Assembly: GCA_031264975.1 (NCBI GenBank) | Contig: JAISDH010000056.1 | Location: forward strand, 1-7,134 | Length of the DNA: 7,134 nucleotides | Direction: 5' to 3' | From: Bacteroidales bacterium | Lineage (GTDB): Bacteria > Bacteroidota > Bacteroidia > Bacteroidales > WCHB1-69 | Shown here: in pieces, positions 6,713 through 7,134 of the stretch | How positions within the stretch are numbered: the stretch's first letter is position 1 | How the letters are laid out: the number at the start of each line of letters is the position of its first letter | The notes under the pieces: generated by a model | Told to the model about the DNA's origin: nothing | Seen by the model: the letters and a program-made list of their open reading frames with translations, nothing else | Databases searched by the model: none | Position numbers and translations under genes: made by a program

Positions 6713-6834
6713 ATGAGATATTCCATACAGAAATTGATTTTCCTTTTTATTTTGTTTTTGAGTTTACAAAAGTACTCATTTTTTTCTATTCTCCACAGGG
6801 TTTTGCTGGCGTCCGAAAATAAATGTCCTGTAGG

Positions 6835-6900
6835 TATGCAAATTTTCTCCCGTATGCACATAAATTTTCTCCCGTATGCGCATAAATTTTCTCCCGTATG
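6835..6900. repeat. Three tandem 22-bp direct repeats
   Basis: The 17-bp core AAATTTTCTCCCGTATG occurs identically at 6840-6856, 6862-6878 and 6884-6900, exactly 22 bp apart. The 5-bp linkers are CACAT and CGCAT, so repeat junctions read TATGCACATA and TATGCGCATA; the second is a perfect 10-bp palindrome. The first unit is preceded by TATGC alone. A 22-bp step is about two helical turns, so all copies would face the same side of the DNA, as in regulator-binding or iteron arrays. This function is inferred only. Confidence 0.85.
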
Positions 6901-6910
6901 AAAATATACT

Positions 6911-6966
6911 ACAGACAGTGTGTAAGCATTACTTACATACTTACGAAAATTTACACAGACAGTGTG
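6911..6966. repeat. Pair of 12-bp direct repeats ACAGACAGTGTG bracketing small inverted repeats
   Basis: ACAGACAGTGTG occurs at 6911-6922 and 6955-6966, exactly 44 bp apart. The second copy is extended to CACAGACAGTGTG, with CACA/TGTG dyad ends. Between them, TGTGTAA (6919-6925) is the inverse of TTACACA (6951-6957), GTAAG (6922-6926) of CTTAC (6932-6936), and ACTTAC is repeated at 6931 and 6939. Confidence 0.75.
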
Positions 6967-6977
6967 AAAAAATGACA

Positions 6978-6992
6978 TATGCAAATTTTTCC
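6978..6992. repeat. Degenerate fourth copy of the 22-bp repeat core
   Basis: TATGCAAATTTTTCC here matches the start of the first array copy (TATGCAAATTTTCTCC at 6835-6850) apart from one missing C. It lies outside the array and just after the second 12-bp repeat. Confidence 0.4.
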
Positions 6993-7020
6993 AAATTATA
7001 CGCACAATGAATATTCGGCA

Positions 7021-7050
7021 TTGCTACTTAAAAATATAAATGTATCTTTG
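7021..7050 (+). promoter_or_regulatory. Bacteroidota-type promoter of the IS1-like gene
   Basis: TATCTTTG at 7043-7050 matches the -7 consensus TAnnTTTG. TTG at 7021-7023 forms the -33 element with a spacer of 19 nt, the expected distance. The ATG of the next gene lies 20 nt downstream of the -7 element. This is the best promoter in the window. Confidence 0.7.
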
Positions 7051-7069
7051 CAAAACAAAAACCGATAAT

Positions 7070-7134
7070 ATGAATTGTCCAAAATGTTTAAGTGAAAAGA
7101 AAGTAAAGTCAGGCTTTACCAAAGGAAGACAGCG
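7070..7134 (+). CDS. N-terminus of an IS1-family (InsA-like) transposase protein, cut by the window edge
   Basis: Only 21 full codons are present, with the frame still open at the last base. They read MNCPKCLSEKKVKSGF followed by TKGRQ. The CPKC knuckle, a short spacer, VKSG and GRQ (probably then Arg) match the N-terminal zinc-ribbon of InsA-type IS1 proteins (compare CPSC, VVRNG and HQRY in InsA of IS1), which binds the element's terminal inverted repeats. A second CxxC is expected just beyond the edge. A promoter lies immediately upstream. With so few residues, another zinc-ribbon transposase or a stand-alone zinc-ribbon protein cannot be excluded. Confidence 0.6.
   Translation, partial: MNCPKCLSEKKVKSGFTKGRQ

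Larger units (their letters stand above)
6648..7069. other. Gene-free repeat-rich interval
   Basis: About 420 bp lie between the HExxH gene and the IS1-like gene. Open frames here on both strands are short and run through tandem repeats whose 22-bp period is not a multiple of three, and no family is recognisable. The interval holds a weak terminator-like hairpin (6681-6712), an AT-rich stretch, a 22-bp tandem repeat (6835-6900), a pair of 12-bp repeats (6911-6966), a degenerate further copy of the 22-bp unit (6978-6992) and a promoter at the right end. Confidence 0.6.
7017..7134 (+). mobile_element. Possible left end of an IS1-family insertion sequence
   Basis: GGCATTGCTACTTA at 7017-7030 resembles the left terminal repeat of IS1 (which begins GGTGATGCTGCCAACTTA) and is placed correctly about 50 bp before the InsA-like start. 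The -33 element falls inside it, as the insA promoter overlaps the left repeat in IS1. The resemblance is short and partial, and the right end is outside the window, so the boundary is a guess. Confidence 0.35.

Noticed and set aside
6767..6774. - strand TACTTTTG matching the -7 promoter consensus
   Set aside because: No -33 TTG at the right distance and no credible gene downstream on that strand; such 8-mers with two free positions are frequent in AT-rich DNA.
6713..6901. 62-residue + strand frame beginning MRYSIQKLIFLF
   Set aside because: Its last third is a translation of the 22-bp repeats, which shift frame with each unit; it has no promoter and no recognisable family.
6835..6966. CRISPR array
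   Set aside because: The 22-bp units are contiguous with only 5-bp linkers, and the 12-bp pair encloses a single interval; neither has repeat-spacer architecture, and no cas gene is present.
6634..7005. 123-residue - strand frame opposite the repeat region
   Set aside because: It overlaps the end of the HExxH gene, runs through the 22-bp repeats and is lysine/phenylalanine-rich low-complexity sequence expected from AT-rich DNA.

Overview
The window reads as an AT-rich Bacteroidota chromosome segment, probably Bacteroidales or a near relative. Three signals support this. Two gene-start regions carry the Bacteroidota -7 promoter element TAnnTTTG. Most genes lack a Shine-Dalgarno site. The gene content (PorV/PorQ-family barrel protein, GreA followed by a HIT protein, a DHH phosphoesterase followed by FKBP lipoproteins of GldI type) is typical of the phylum. 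This is inferred from sequence features alone, with no database comparison.

Layout, left to right, almost all on the + strand. (1) 1-969 is the 3' part of a PorV/PorQ-family outer-membrane beta-barrel protein, cut by the window edge. (2) A strong hairpin follows at 1022-1057. (3) greA and a HIT-family hydrolase (1075-1952) lie 2 nt apart. (4) A promoter at 2019-2026 leads a four-gene run at 2055-5300: an NrnA-like DHH/DHHA1 phosphoesterase that starts with TTG, a GldI-like FKBP lipoprotein coupled to it by an ATGA overlap, and two long FKBP lipoproteins with a duplicated FKBP fold. (5) A 13-bp perfect hairpin at 5326-5372 closes that run. (6) 5394-6647 encodes a secreted protein with an HExxH motif and a downstream DEGF motif, which looks like an undescribed gluzincin-type metallopeptidase. 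(7) 6648-7069 has no convincing gene but holds an organised set of repeats: three tandem 22-bp units, a degenerate extra copy, and two copies of a 12-bp motif exactly 44 bp apart. (8) At 7070 a new gene begins with a zinc-ribbon like the N-terminus of IS1-family InsA, led by a good Bacteroidota promoter, so the right edge is probably the left end of an insertion sequence.

Functional reading. The central run places nano-RNA/PAP turnover beside three envelope chaperone-like lipoproteins. The FKBP catalytic residues are largely lost in the first, partly altered in the second and intact in the third. Together with the PorV/PorQ-family protein this suggests, by inference, a cell-envelope and secretion neighbourhood related to type IX secretion. 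The best candidates for something undescribed are the HExxH protein and the 6835-6992 repeat cluster next to the IS-like gene.
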